Source of the DNA: Hyphomicrobiales bacterium
GTDB taxonomy: Bacteria; Pseudomonadota; Alphaproteobacteria; Rhizobiales; Rhizobiaceae
Direction of reading: 5' to 3'
NCBI GenBank assembly: GCA_900473175.1
Contig: UCKM01000012.1
Coordinates: forward strand, 136,493 to 200,492
Length of the DNA stretch: 64,000 nt
The notes under the pieces are model-generated. The model was not told the DNA's origin, did no database searches, and was given only the letters and a program-made list of their open reading frames with translations. This document shows, piece after piece, positions 57,307-64,000 of this stretch. Within the stretch, counting starts at the first letter, position 1; each line of letters begins with the position of its first letter. The translations under genes and the position numbers were made by a program.

Positions 57307-58098
57307 CTACTGGATTTGCGGGCGGGGTCTTGTTCGATCAACCATTGAAGACACGGTTCGCGTGATAAGTTCAAGGTCTTGCGGACGCGAAAGCCGGTGA
57401 TCGCCATCGCGGACCAGCGTGATCGTCACGTCATCGACAGGCAGGTGGTTCATCAGGCGCAGCGCGTGGGTGTGGGGTACGTCCTTGTCTTCCATGCCCT
57501 GGAGGATGTGAACCGGGCAGTTGGTCTGTATGACGCCCTTCAGCACCTTGTTAACCCGCCCGTCCTCGAGGAGCGCCTTGGTGTAGATGTAGGGTTCGGG
57601 GGAATAGTCCGACGCTTCCTCCATATAGCCCCGGTCGGCGATCTGCCGTCGCTGGTCGTTGGTCAGTTGCGGTTCGACAAGTTCGGAGGTGAAATCAGGT
57701 GCCGGTGCGATCAGCACCAGCCCCGCCACCCTCTCGGCCTCGCCCAGCTTCTGCAATTCCTGCAGCAGTCGCAGCGCAATCCACGCACCCATGGATGACG
57801 CGACGATGATTTGCGGACCGGACGAAAACTGCAGGAACACCGCAAGGCTCTGTTCCAGCCAGAGCGAGATCGTACCGTCGCGAAATTCCCCGCCTGATTC
57901 GCCATGCCCGGAATAATCGTGCCGGAGAAAAGCAACGCCTTCTTTCTCCGCCCATTGATCGAGCCACTCGGCCTTGGTGCCAAGCATGTCCGAGCGATAG
58001 CCGCCAAGCCAGACGATACCCGGTGTCCGCCCGGCGCGATGGCGCAGGGCGATGTTGATATCATTGACGGCAAGGAATTTTGGCTTGGGTGTTGTCAT
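57307..58098 (-). CDS. Alpha/beta hydrolase
   Basis: The 263-aa protein has the alpha/beta-hydrolase features: oxyanion region WLGGYRSDMLG, DYSGHGESGG, the nucleophile elbow ASSMGAW (Ser in the GxSxG position, first Gly replaced by Ala) and the catalytic His in RDGDHRLSRPQD. It resembles carboxylesterase/acyl-protein-thioesterase-like (ABHD10-type) enzymes. The substrate is unknown. It lies 23 bp upstream of benE. Confidence 0.88.
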   Translation of the reverse strand: MTTPKPKFLAVNDINIALRHRAGRTPGIVWLGGYRSDMLGTKAEWLDQWAEKEGVAFLRHDYSGHGESGGEFRDGTISLWLEQSLAVFLQFSSGPQIIVASSMGAWIALRLLQELQKLGEAERVAGLVLIAPAPDFTSELVEPQLTNDQRRQIADRGYMEEASDYSPEPYIYTKALLEDGRVNKVLKGVIQTNCPVHILQGMEDKDVPHTHALRLMNHLPVDDVTITLVRDGDHRLSRPQDLELITRTVSSMVDRTRPRPQIQ

Positions 58099-58297
58099 GG
58101 CTGGCCTCCGATCGATGGACCGTCTTTTGCCATGCCCAATAACTTCGATAAAGCCTGAAGCATGGGTGCGAAGCTGAATAATCCTTCGTTTGAACCGGGT
58201 GATTTATCTTGCAAAGAATGGTATTGGCATCAACCAGCGCATTCAAAGCATTGCGGCTACGGCCCGACGGTGCTATTTGCGTTGACCGAAATAATTC

Positions 58298-58303
58298 AAG
58301 GAG
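58298..58303 (+). promoter_or_regulatory. Ribosome binding site that defines the ATT start of infC
   Basis: AAGGAG lies 9 nt before the ATT at 58313, ideal spacing. The next possible start in frame, GTG at 58337, has no such site, which supports ATT. Confidence 0.85.
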
Positions 58304-58312
58304 ACTACTGCC

Positions 58313-58849
58313 ATTCGCCGACCCTTTAGAGCACAGGTGGTCCAGAAAGATGGACCTCGTTCAAACCGTGATATCCGGGTACCCCAGGTACAACTCATCG
58401 ATGCCGAAGGTGAAAACCACGGTATCGTTACCATTCAGGCAGCACTGGCCATGGCCGACGAGGCTGGTCTCGATCTTGTCGAGATCGTCCCCAATGCCGA
58501 GCCGCCGGTCTGCAAGATCGTTGACCTCGGCAAGCTGAAGTACCAGGGCCAGAAAAAGGCCGCGGAAGCGCGTAAGAAGCAGAAGACCGTCGAAATCAAA
58601 GAAATCAAGATGCGCCCGAACATCGACACGCATGACTATGATGTGAAGATGAAGGCGATCAAGCGGTTCTTCGAAGAGGGCGACAAGGTGAAGGTGACGC
58701 TGCGGTTCCGTGGCCGTGAAATGGCCCACCAGGAACTTGGCATGCGTCTCTTGGACCGGGTCAAGGAAGATACGGTCGAAATTTCCAAGGTGGAAGCCGA
58801 ACCGAAGCTGGAAGGCCGCCAGATGATGATGGTCCTGGCCCCGCGCTGA
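58313..58849 (+). CDS. infC: Translation initiation factor IF-3, with an ATT start codon
   Basis: IF-3 prevents 50S joining and checks the start codon. The reading from ATT at 58313 gives a 178-aa protein starting (M)[19 protein letters not shown], the family N-terminus. It contains [17 protein letters not shown], the flexible linker rich in Lys, and the C-terminal domain [21 protein letters not shown]. Starting at the later GTG would remove conserved residues. A rare AUU start lets IF-3 limit its own synthesis in E. coli. A terminator follows. Confidence 0.95.
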   Translation: MRRPFRAQVVQKDGPRSNRDIRVPQVQLIDAEGENHGIVTIQAALAMADEAGLDLVEIVPNAEPPVCKIVDLGKLKYQGQKKAAEARKKQKTVEIKEIKMRPNIDTHDYDVKMKAIKRFFEEGDKVKVTLRFRGREMAHQELGMRLLDRVKEDTVEISKVEAEPKLEGRQMMMVLAPR

Positions 58850-58869
58850 ATTCAGTTTTCCTTTGAAAG

Positions 58870-58892
58870 AGCCGCCTTCGGGCGGCTTTTTT
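58870..58892 (+). terminator. Intrinsic terminator after infC
   Basis: A GCCGCC-TTCG-GGCGGC stem capped by a UUCG tetraloop (plus an A-T closing pair), followed by TTTTTT. It begins 21 bp past the infC stop, so rpmI-rplT needs read-through or its own promoter. Confidence 0.92.
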
Positions 58893-58977
58893 CTTGAAGG
58901 CGGCACGTTTGGAGCCGGTTCCCGGCGATTCAGCAGTTGCGCTTTTTCAGACTTCTGCTAATAAGGCCGCGTTCGAA

Positions 58978-59037
58978 CCGCCCGGCAGGGCATGCCGTGG
59001 CGGTTTTGCATGCTTTCAGGCTTTGGTCGGCCTGAAA
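58978..59037 (+). promoter_or_regulatory. Two further hairpins in the infC-rpmI spacer
   Basis: First, at 58978-59007: CCGCC, an inner CGGCA-GGGCA-TGCCG hairpin, then GGCGG and TTTT, i.e. a terminator-like structure. Second, at 59014-59037: TTTCAGGC and GCCTGAAA with an 8-nt loop, without a U-run. Together with the terminator at 58870 and the element at 59092 they fill the 295-bp spacer. Attenuation of rpmI-rplT is a possible role. Confidence 0.6.
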
Positions 59038-59091
59038 ACAAAAACAGGAGATGCGTGGTGCCTTCGGCACGGCGGGATCTCAAGAAAACAC

Positions 59092-59125
59092 GAGGCCGTC
59101 ATTTCGCAGAAATGGCAGGGACCTC
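59092..59125 (+). promoter_or_regulatory. Leader hairpin 1, upstream of rpmI (paired with 59368-59403)
   Basis: The RNA would fold as GAGG / CCTC outer stem, asymmetric internal loop (CC on the 5' side, AGGGA on the 3' side), then GTCATTTC / GAAATGGC (8 bp, one G-U) and a GCA loop. It ends exactly 19 nt before the rpmI ATG, with the ribosome site in that gap. The same architecture and spacing recur before rplT. Confidence 0.75.
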
Positions 59126-59144
59126 ACGAAGATGGAGTAGCAAA

Positions 59145-59345
59145 ATGCCCAAGATGAAGACCAAATCTGCTGCCAAGAAACGGTTCAAGATTACCGGGAC
59201 TGGCAAAGTCAAAGCCGCCGCCGCTGGCAAACGCCATGGCATGATCAAACGTTCGAACAAATTCATTCGTGACGCACGTGGCACAATGGTGCTCGCCGAT
59301 GCCGATGCGAAGATCGTGAAGAAGTTCCTGCCCAACGGCCTTTAA
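59145..59345 (+). CDS. rpmI: 50S ribosomal protein L35
   Basis: The 66-aa basic protein [20 protein letters not shown].. is L35 in full length, with the characteristic [10 protein letters not shown] start and the GKRHGM segment. The ATG at 59145 has GGAG in the 19-nt gap after the leader hairpin. rplT follows after 77 bp that hold the second copy of the hairpin. Confidence 0.97.
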   Translation: MPKMKTKSAAKKRFKITGTGKVKAAAAGKRHGMIKRSNKFIRDARGTMVLADADAKIVKKFLPNGL

Positions 59346-59367
59346 GCCGGGCGACGTTTTTATCCAA

Positions 59368-59403
59368 GAGGCGGTCATTTCGATCGAAATGACAGGGAAC
59401 CTC
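59368..59403 (+). promoter_or_regulatory. Leader hairpin 2, upstream of rplT (paired with 59092-59125)
   Basis: Outer stem GAGG / CCTC, internal loop CG against AGGGAA, and an inner stem that is a perfect palindrome at 59374-59393 (GTCATTTC-GATC-GAAATGAC). It ends exactly 19 nt before the rplT ATG. The conserved parts are the outer stem, the AGGGA(A) bulge and the GTCATTTC/GAAATGRC helix; the apical loop differs. Confidence 0.75.
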
Positions 59404-59422
59404 GAGTAAAGGAGATCATATC

Positions 59423-59824
59423 ATGGCACGTGTAAAACGGGGCGTTACGTCCCACGCCAAGCACAAAAAAGTTCTGAAGCAGGCCGAGGGTTTCCGTGGC
59501 CGCCGCAAGAATACGATCCGCACCGCCAAGGCTGCTGTTGACCGTTCGAAGCAGTACGCTTACCGCGACCGCAAGAACAAGAAGCGCACGTTCCGCGCTC
59601 TCTGGACCCAGCGCATCAACGCCGCCGTGCGTGAACATGGCCTGACCTACAGCCGTTTCATCGACGGCCTGTCGAAGTCGGGCATCGAAGTTGACCGCAA
59701 GGTTCTGTCGGATCTCGCGATCCACGAGCCGGAAGCATTCGGTTCACTCGTGGCTTCTGCCAAGAAGGCGCTTGAGTACCTGAAGAACACCACTCCGAAT
59801 GCTTTTGAAGGCGCTGTCCACTAA
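59423..59824 (+). CDS. rplT: 50S ribosomal protein L20
   Basis: The 133-aa protein [20 protein letters not shown].. is L20, with the long basic N-terminal helix that threads into 23S rRNA and the conserved [20 protein letters not shown]. In E. coli and Firmicutes L20 is the autorepressor of this operon (known). TAAAGGAG lies before the ATG. A strong terminator follows. Confidence 0.98.
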   Translation: MARVKRGVTSHAKHKKVLKQAEGFRGRRKNTIRTAKAAVDRSKQYAYRDRKNKKRTFRALWTQRINAAVREHGLTYSRFIDGLSKSGIEVDRKVLSDLAIHEPEAFGSLVASAKKALEYLKNTTPNAFEGAVH

Positions 59825-59868
59825 GCCAGCCGCCGCTCCCAAAGCATTTTCGGAAATTTAGACTTGGG

Positions 59869-59901
59869 AAACCCGCGCTGGCTCGGCTGGCGCGGGTTTT
59901 T
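59869..59901 (+). terminator. Intrinsic terminator after rplT
   Basis: AAACCCGCGC and GCGCGGGTTT form a 10-bp stem with an 11-nt loop, ending in TTTTT. It is 45 bp past the rplT stop and separates the ribosomal genes from pheST. Confidence 0.9.
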
Positions 59902-59948
59902 CGATTTTACGATCAAAGTATCGCAAACCGCGAAACGGGTGAAGAACG

Positions 59949-61031
59949 ATGGACGATCTGGTAGAACTGGAAAGCGTGCTGGCCGCGCAGATTGAGGCCG
60001 CCAATGACGAAGCGGCTATCGAGGCCGTGCGCATTGCCGCCCTTGGCAAGAAGGGCTCGATCTCGGAAAAGCTGAAATCGCTGGGATCGATGTCGCCGGA
60101 AGAACGCCAGTTTCAGGGTCCGGCCATCAACGGGCTTAAGAACCGCATCACCGAAGCGCTCACCGCCCGCAAAACCGCCCTCAAGGACGTGGCGATCGCG
60201 TTGCGCCTCGAGAAGGAAAAGGTCGACGTTACGCTCCCCGTGCGCGCAGCGCCCGCCGAGCGTGGCCGTATCCATCCGATCAGCCAGGTCGTTGACGAGA
60301 TCACCGCAATCTTTGCCGATATGGGCTTCGCCATTGCCGAGGGTCCGGATATCGAAACCGATTACTATAACTTCACCGCACTGAACTTCCCGGAAGGTCA
60401 TCCGGCGCGCGAGATGCACGACACGTTCTTCTTCAATCCGGACGAGAACGGCGAGCGGCGCGTGCTGCGCACGCATACGAGCCCGGTGCAGATCCGCACG
60501 ATGGAAAACCAGAAGCCGCCGATCCGAATCGTCATCCCCGGCAAAACCTACCGGATGGACTCGGATGCCACGCACTCGCCCATGTTCCATCAGGTGGAGG
60601 GGCTGGTCATCGACAAGACCGCCAACGTCGCCAACATGAAGTGGGTGCTCGAGGAGTTCTGCAAGGCGTTCTTCGAAGTGCCGTCGCTGCAGATGCGCTT
60701 CCGGCCGTCCTATTTCCCCTTCACCGAGCCGTCGCTTGAAGTCGACATCCAGTGCGACCGCTCCGGCAAGGAAGTCAAGTTCGGCGAAGGTACGGACTGG
60801 ATGGAGATTCTTGGCTGCGGCATGGTGCATCCCAACGTGCTGCGCGCCGGTGGTCTTGATCCCGATGAGTATCAGGGCTTCGCCTGGGGCATGGGCATCG
60901 ACCGTATCGCCATGCTGAAATATGGCATGCCGGACCTTCGCGCATTCTTTGACGCCGATGTCCGCTGGCTGGCGCATTACGGCTTCCGCCCGCTCGACAT
61001 GCCGACACTGTTCGGGGGCCTCAGCGCGTGA
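59949..61031 (+). CDS. pheS: Phenylalanine-tRNA ligase alpha subunit
   Basis: PheS is the catalytic subunit of the (alpha-beta)2 enzyme. The 360-aa protein has the N-terminal coiled coil, motif 2 [19 protein letters not shown] and motif 3 [17 protein letters not shown]; the Phe-pocket segment [12 protein letters not shown] is present. It starts at the ATG at 59949 and is followed by pheT after 55 bp. No phenylalanine attenuator peptide is evident upstream. Confidence 0.97.
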   Translation: MDDLVELESVLAAQIEAANDEAAIEAVRIAALGKKGSISEKLKSLGSMSPEERQFQGPAINGLKNRITEALTARKTALKDVAIALRLEKEKVDVTLPVRAAPAERGRIHPISQVVDEITAIFADMGFAIAEGPDIETDYYNFTALNFPEGHPAREMHDTFFFNPDENGERRVLRTHTSPVQIRTMENQKPPIRIVIPGKTYRMDSDATHSPMFHQVEGLVIDKTANVANMKWVLEEFCKAFFEVPSLQMRFRPSYFPFTEPSLEVDIQCDRSGKEVKFGEGTDWMEILGCGMVHPNVLRAGGLDPDEYQGFAWGMGIDRIAMLKYGMPDLRAFFDADVRWLAHYGFRPLDMPTLFGGLSA

Positions 61032-61086
61032 ATGGCGCTGCAGGCGCCAGTTTGAGAAATGCAAAAATCGGAAAACGAGTGAAATC

Positions 61087-63501
61087 ATGAAATTCACACT
61101 CTCCTGGCTGAAAGATCATCTCGAGACCGAAGCTTCGCTCGAAAAGATCGTCGAGACCCTGACCATGATCGGTCTCGAAGTCGAATCGCTCGACGACAAG
61201 TCGGCGCTGAAGCCCTTCGTCATCGCCAGGGTGCTGACCGCATCGCGGCATCCCGATGCCGACAAGTTGCAGGTCCTGTCCGTGGATACCGGCGACGGCA
61301 AGCCGCTGCAGGTGGTTTGCGGCGCTCCCAATGCGCGTGCGGGCCTGATCGGCGCTTTCGCCGCGCCGGGTGCCTATGTCCCCGGTATCGATCTGACGCT
61401 GTCGGTCGGCAAGATTCGCGGCGTCGAAAGCCACGGCATGATGTGCTCCGAGCGCGAATTGCAAATGTCGGATGAGCACAATGGCATCATTGATCTTCCC
61501 GAGGATGCGCCCGTCGGTACCAGTTTCGCGGCCTATGCGGGGCTGGATGATCCGGTCATCGAGATCAACCTGACGCCAAACCGTCCGGACTGCACCAGCG
61601 TCTACGGCATCGCCCGCGACCTGGCTGCCGCCGGTATCGGCACGCTAAAGCAGCGACCGATCGTGCCTGTGAAGGGCGCGGGCGAACCGCAGGTTCGGGT
61701 TGGTCTCGACCTTGGCGACGAGCCGCAGCTTTGCCCAGGCTTTGCCTGGCGGACCGTCAAAGGGGTCAGGAATGCCCACAGCCCGCAATGGTTGCAGCAG
61801 CGCTTGCTCGCCATCGGCCTGCGCCCGATCAACGCGCTTGTCGACATCACCAACTACCTGACCTTCGATCGTGGCCGCCCGCTGCATGTCTTCGATGCGG
61901 ACAAGGTCAGCGGCAATCTCACCGTGCGCCGGGGCCGGGAAGGCGAGAGCATTCTTGGCCTCAATGGCAAGGATTACGGGTTGGGGCCGGACAATGTGGT
62001 GATCGCCGATGCGGACGGCGTTGAATCGATCGCCGGCGTCATGGGCGGCGAGCATTCGGGCTGTGACGACAACACGACCAATGTCGTTATTGAATCGGCG
62101 CTGTGGGACGCCATGAACGTTGCCCGCACGGGCCGCACGCTCGGCATCATCACCGATGCGCGCTACCGCTTCGAGCGCGGGGTTGATCCGGAGTTCATGG
62201 TTCCCGGTATCGAGCTTGCAACGCAATTGGTTCTCGATCTCTGCGGCGGCGCCCCTTCCGAAACCGAGGTTGCGGGCTATCATGGCCATACGCCGAAGGT
62301 CGTCCGGTTTCCTGCTTCCGAGGTCAAGCGCCTCACGGGCATCGATGTCCCCTCAGAGACCAGCCTGGATATCCTGTCGCGCCTCGGCTTCATGCCGCAG
62401 AGCGCCGGCGAGGTCGTTGACGTTGCGGTGCCGTCCTGGCGACCGGATGTCGACGGCAAGGCCGATCTCGTTGAGGAGGTCATGCGTATCCATGGCGTCG
62501 ATCGGATCGATCCGCAGCCATTGGTGAGCCATGCGTCCGTCAACGGCAAGATCCTCACCACCTTGCAGATCCGCACGCGCAACGCGCGTCGGGCACTTGC
62601 CGCGCGCGGCATGATGGAAGCCGTCACCTGGTCGTTCATTTCGGAGGAATCGGCCAAGGCTTTCGGCGGCGGCCAACCGGAACTGAAGCTGGCCAATCCG
62701 ATTGCCTCGGACATGTCCGACATGCGTCCTTCGCTGCTCCCTGGCCTGCTTGCCGCCGCTCAGCGCAATGCCGATCGCGGCTTCAGCGATCTCGCCTTGT
62801 TCGAAGTGTCCGGCACCTATGAAGGCAACGCGCCAGAGGCGCAGCGCCGTGTTGCCGCAGGCGTGCGGCGTGGCACGGCGCGGCTCGAAGGCTCGGGCCG
62901 CCATTGGTCCGGTAATGCCGCTCCGGTCGGCGTCTTCGATGCCAAAGCCGACGCTCTCGCGGTATTGGAAGCTTCGGGTGCGCCGGTCGACAAGCTCCAG
63001 ATCGAAAGCGGCGGTCCCGCCTGGTATCATCCGGGCCGCTCGGGCACGATCAAGCTCGGACCCAAGGTTATCCTCGCAACCTTTGGCGAGTTCCATCCGA
63101 AGACGCTCGAAACGCTGGATGTATCCGGTAGCCTTTGCGGCTTCGAAGTCTTCATCGATGCGATCCCGGAACCGAAGCAGAAGGCGACACGCACCAAGCC
63201 GGCGCTCAGCCTTTCGGACCTGCAGACCGTCCGGCGTGACTTTGCCTTCGTCGTCGACAAGTCGGTCGAAGCCGCAACCATTGTCCGGGCGGCACTGGCC
63301 GGTGACAAGAAGCTGATCGCCGGCGTTCAGGTGTTTGACCTGTTCGAAGGCGCGTCGCTTGGAGCCGAAAAGAAGTCCGTGGCGATCGAAGTCGCGATCC
63401 AGCCGCTGGAACGCACGCTCAACGATGAGGATCTGGAAGCTTTGTCGAAGCGCATCATCGAGAGCGTCGGCAAGCAGACCGGCGGCGTGTTGCGGGGCTG
63501 A
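61087..63501 (+). CDS. pheT: Phenylalanine-tRNA ligase beta subunit
   Basis: PheT holds the editing site and tRNA-binding domains. The 804-aa protein starts [20 protein letters not shown] at the ATG at 61087. It has the EMAP-like tRNA-binding domain (about 40-150, [26 protein letters not shown] without the break), the B3/B4 editing domain ([21 protein letters not shown] near 255), B5, and the C-terminal anticodon-binding RNP fold. The open frame upstream to 60922 lies in pheS and is rejected. Confidence 0.97.
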   Translation: MKFTLSWLKDHLETEASLEKIVETLTMIGLEVESLDDKSALKPFVIARVLTASRHPDADKLQVLSVDTGDGKPLQVVCGAPNARAGLIGAFAAPGAYVPGIDLTLSVGKIRGVESHGMMCSERELQMSDEHNGIIDLPEDAPVGTSFAAYAGLDDPVIEINLTPNRPDCTSVYGIARDLAAAGIGTLKQRPIVPVKGAGEPQVRVGLDLGDEPQLCPGFAWRTVKGVRNAHSPQWLQQRLLAIGLRPINALVDITNYLTFDRGRPLHVFDADKVSGNLTVRRGREGESILGLNGKDYGLGPDNVVIADADGVESIAGVMGGEHSGCDDNTTNVVIESALWDAMNVARTGRTLGIITDARYRFERGVDPEFMVPGIELATQLVLDLCGGAPSETEVAGYHGHTPKVVRFPASEVKRLTGIDVPSETSLDILSRLGFMPQSAGEVVDVAVPSWRPDVDGKADLVEEVMRIHGVDRIDPQPLVSHASVNGKILTTLQIRTRNARRALAARGMMEAVTWSFISEESAKAFGGGQPELKLANPIASDMSDMRPSLLPGLLAAAQRNADRGFSDLALFEVSGTYEGNAPEAQRRVAAGVRRGTARLEGSGRHWSGNAAPVGVFDAKADALAVLEASGAPVDKLQIESGGPAWYHPGRSGTIKLGPKVILATFGEFHPKTLETLDVSGSLCGFEVFIDAIPEPKQKATRTKPALSLSDLQTVRRDFAFVVDKSVEAATIVRAALAGDKKLIAGVQVFDLFEGASLGAEKKSVAIEVAIQPLERTLNDEDLEALSKRIIESVGKQTGGVLRG

Positions 63502-63516
63502 TGTTGCACGATTGTA

Positions 63517-63644
63517 GTGCGTGGTTCGACAAGCTCACCATGAGGGAGGTTGTTCCTTGCATTGGCGATCGTGGAACGTGGCGCCGCTGGGGAGGCTTGC
63601 GCAATCCGCCACCTCCCTCATGGTGAGCTTGTCGAACCACGCAC
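63517..63644. repeat. Perfect 34-bp inverted-repeat element (copy 2)
   Basis: Arms at 63517-63550 and 63611-63644 are exact reverse complements of 34 bp, beginning GTGCGTGGTTCGACAAGCTC and enclosing a 60-bp centre. It shares its arms with the element at 18917-19029 but not the centre. It starts 16 bp after the pheT stop, where a terminator would be expected. No reading frame of note lies inside. Confidence 0.92.
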
Positions 63645-63760
63645 CATGATTGGTGCAAAAGGCTATGGTTCATCTGGGTTCGATCACCCTACTTCTGGAT
63701 GACTTTCCAGTCTTGTAGAAGATCGAACTGCAGGTCCATTCGACTTCTCATTTCGCTTTT

Positions 63761-63954
63761 CCGTCATCCTCGGGCTTGACCCGAGGATCCACGGCAAAGT
63801 GGCAGGATACTTGACAGCGATTTCGACGGTATCCAGCGAACTGCGACCGAAATATCGGGCACAGCTTAATGCGCCTTGCTGGAATGCCTCGCACCGGGAT
63901 GATCCCTCTGAGCGTCTCAGCCTTGGATCCTCGGGTCAAGCCCGAGGATGACGG
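63761..63954. repeat. Nested palindromic repeat with perfect 31-bp arms
   Basis: Arms at 63761-63791 and 63924-63954 are exact reverse complements, and each arm is itself a small hairpin (ATCCTCGGG-CTTGA-CCCGAGGAT). The centre is 132 bp without a recognisable gene. This ATCCTCGGG/CCCGAGGAT motif is a common intergenic repeat in alphaproteobacteria. The rest of 63502-64000 shows no coding sequence that I can support. Confidence 0.88.
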
Positions 63955-64000
63955 AGAGGTAGGAGGATCACGGAAGAGGTGGGCTCGGACGATTTGGCGA

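Noticed and set aside
63748..63939. Small minus-strand open frame after pheT
   Set aside because: It consists of the palindromic repeat, which translates the DPRVKPEDD-type repeat sequence found in many intergenic repeats.
1..64000. CRISPR arrays, tRNA or rRNA genes, prophage and transposase genes
   Set aside because: I saw no regularly spaced direct repeats, cloverleaf sequences, integrase or transposase motifs. A covariance-model scan would be needed to exclude a small RNA gene.

Overview
The window is about 64 kb of a circular-chromosome backbone from an alphaproteobacterium of the order Hyphomicrobiales (Rhizobiales), most like the Phyllobacteriaceae/Brucellaceae/Rhizobiaceae branch. The evidence is gene order and family content: parB-parA-rsmG-mnmG-mnmE and rho-hemJ-hemE to the left of a hemE/ppsR origin region; chvI-chvG joined to hprK, a Man-type EIIA and HPr; a DivL-type kinase with tyrosine in place of the histidine; a TsaE-sugar kinase fusion followed by murU; alphaproteobacterial addB-addA; and trpF-trpB-trpA-accD-folC. 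I see no prophage, IS transposase, CRISPR array, tRNA or rRNA. Genus-level assignment is not supported by anything I can compute here.

Layout. 1-10.75 kb: partition and tRNA-modification genes, a thioredoxin-like DUF255 protein, rho and two haem genes, nearly all on the minus strand. 10.75-11.14 kb: an AT-rich, DnaA-box-rich spacer that I call oriC; gene direction diverges here. 11.1-18.9 kb: plus-strand ppsR-maf-aroE-coaE-dnaQ, then secB and fxsA (minus), then timA-mltA-smr-xre (plus). 18.9-22.6 kb: an inverted-repeat element, a DUF1402 protein, and hslV-GNAT-hslU (minus). 22.7-27.4 kb: hisB-DUF2628-hisH-hisA-hisF-hisE-coaA (plus). 27.4-30.8 kb: alkB-like, kbp-like, arfB and pckA (minus). 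31.1-36.7 kb: chvI-chvG-hprK-manX-like-ptsH-ahcY (plus). 36.9-48.8 kb: divL, tsaE-amgK, murU, addB, addA, trxA (plus). 48.8-58.1 kb: the minus-strand folC/accD/trp genes, ydcF-like and ygjP-like genes, DUF2852, benE and a hydrolase. 58.3-63.5 kb: infC, rpmI, rplT, pheS, pheT (plus). 63.5-64.0 kb: two repeat elements and no gene.

How the genes work together. ParA/ParB with four parS or parS-like sites flank the proposed origin and would place it at the cell pole. ChvG/ChvI, HPr kinase, EIIA and HPr form the envelope-stress/PTS-nitrogen signalling cluster next to gluconeogenic pckA. AmgK and MurU form a peptidoglycan-recycling shortcut. AddAB repairs double-strand breaks. The his, trp and shikimate genes are ordinary biosynthesis.

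Most of the window is housekeeping. The signal I find most worth testing is a pair of near-identical RNA hairpins, each ending exactly 19 nt before the start codons of rpmI (L35) and rplT (L20). They look like a duplicated ribosomal-protein binding site controlling translation.
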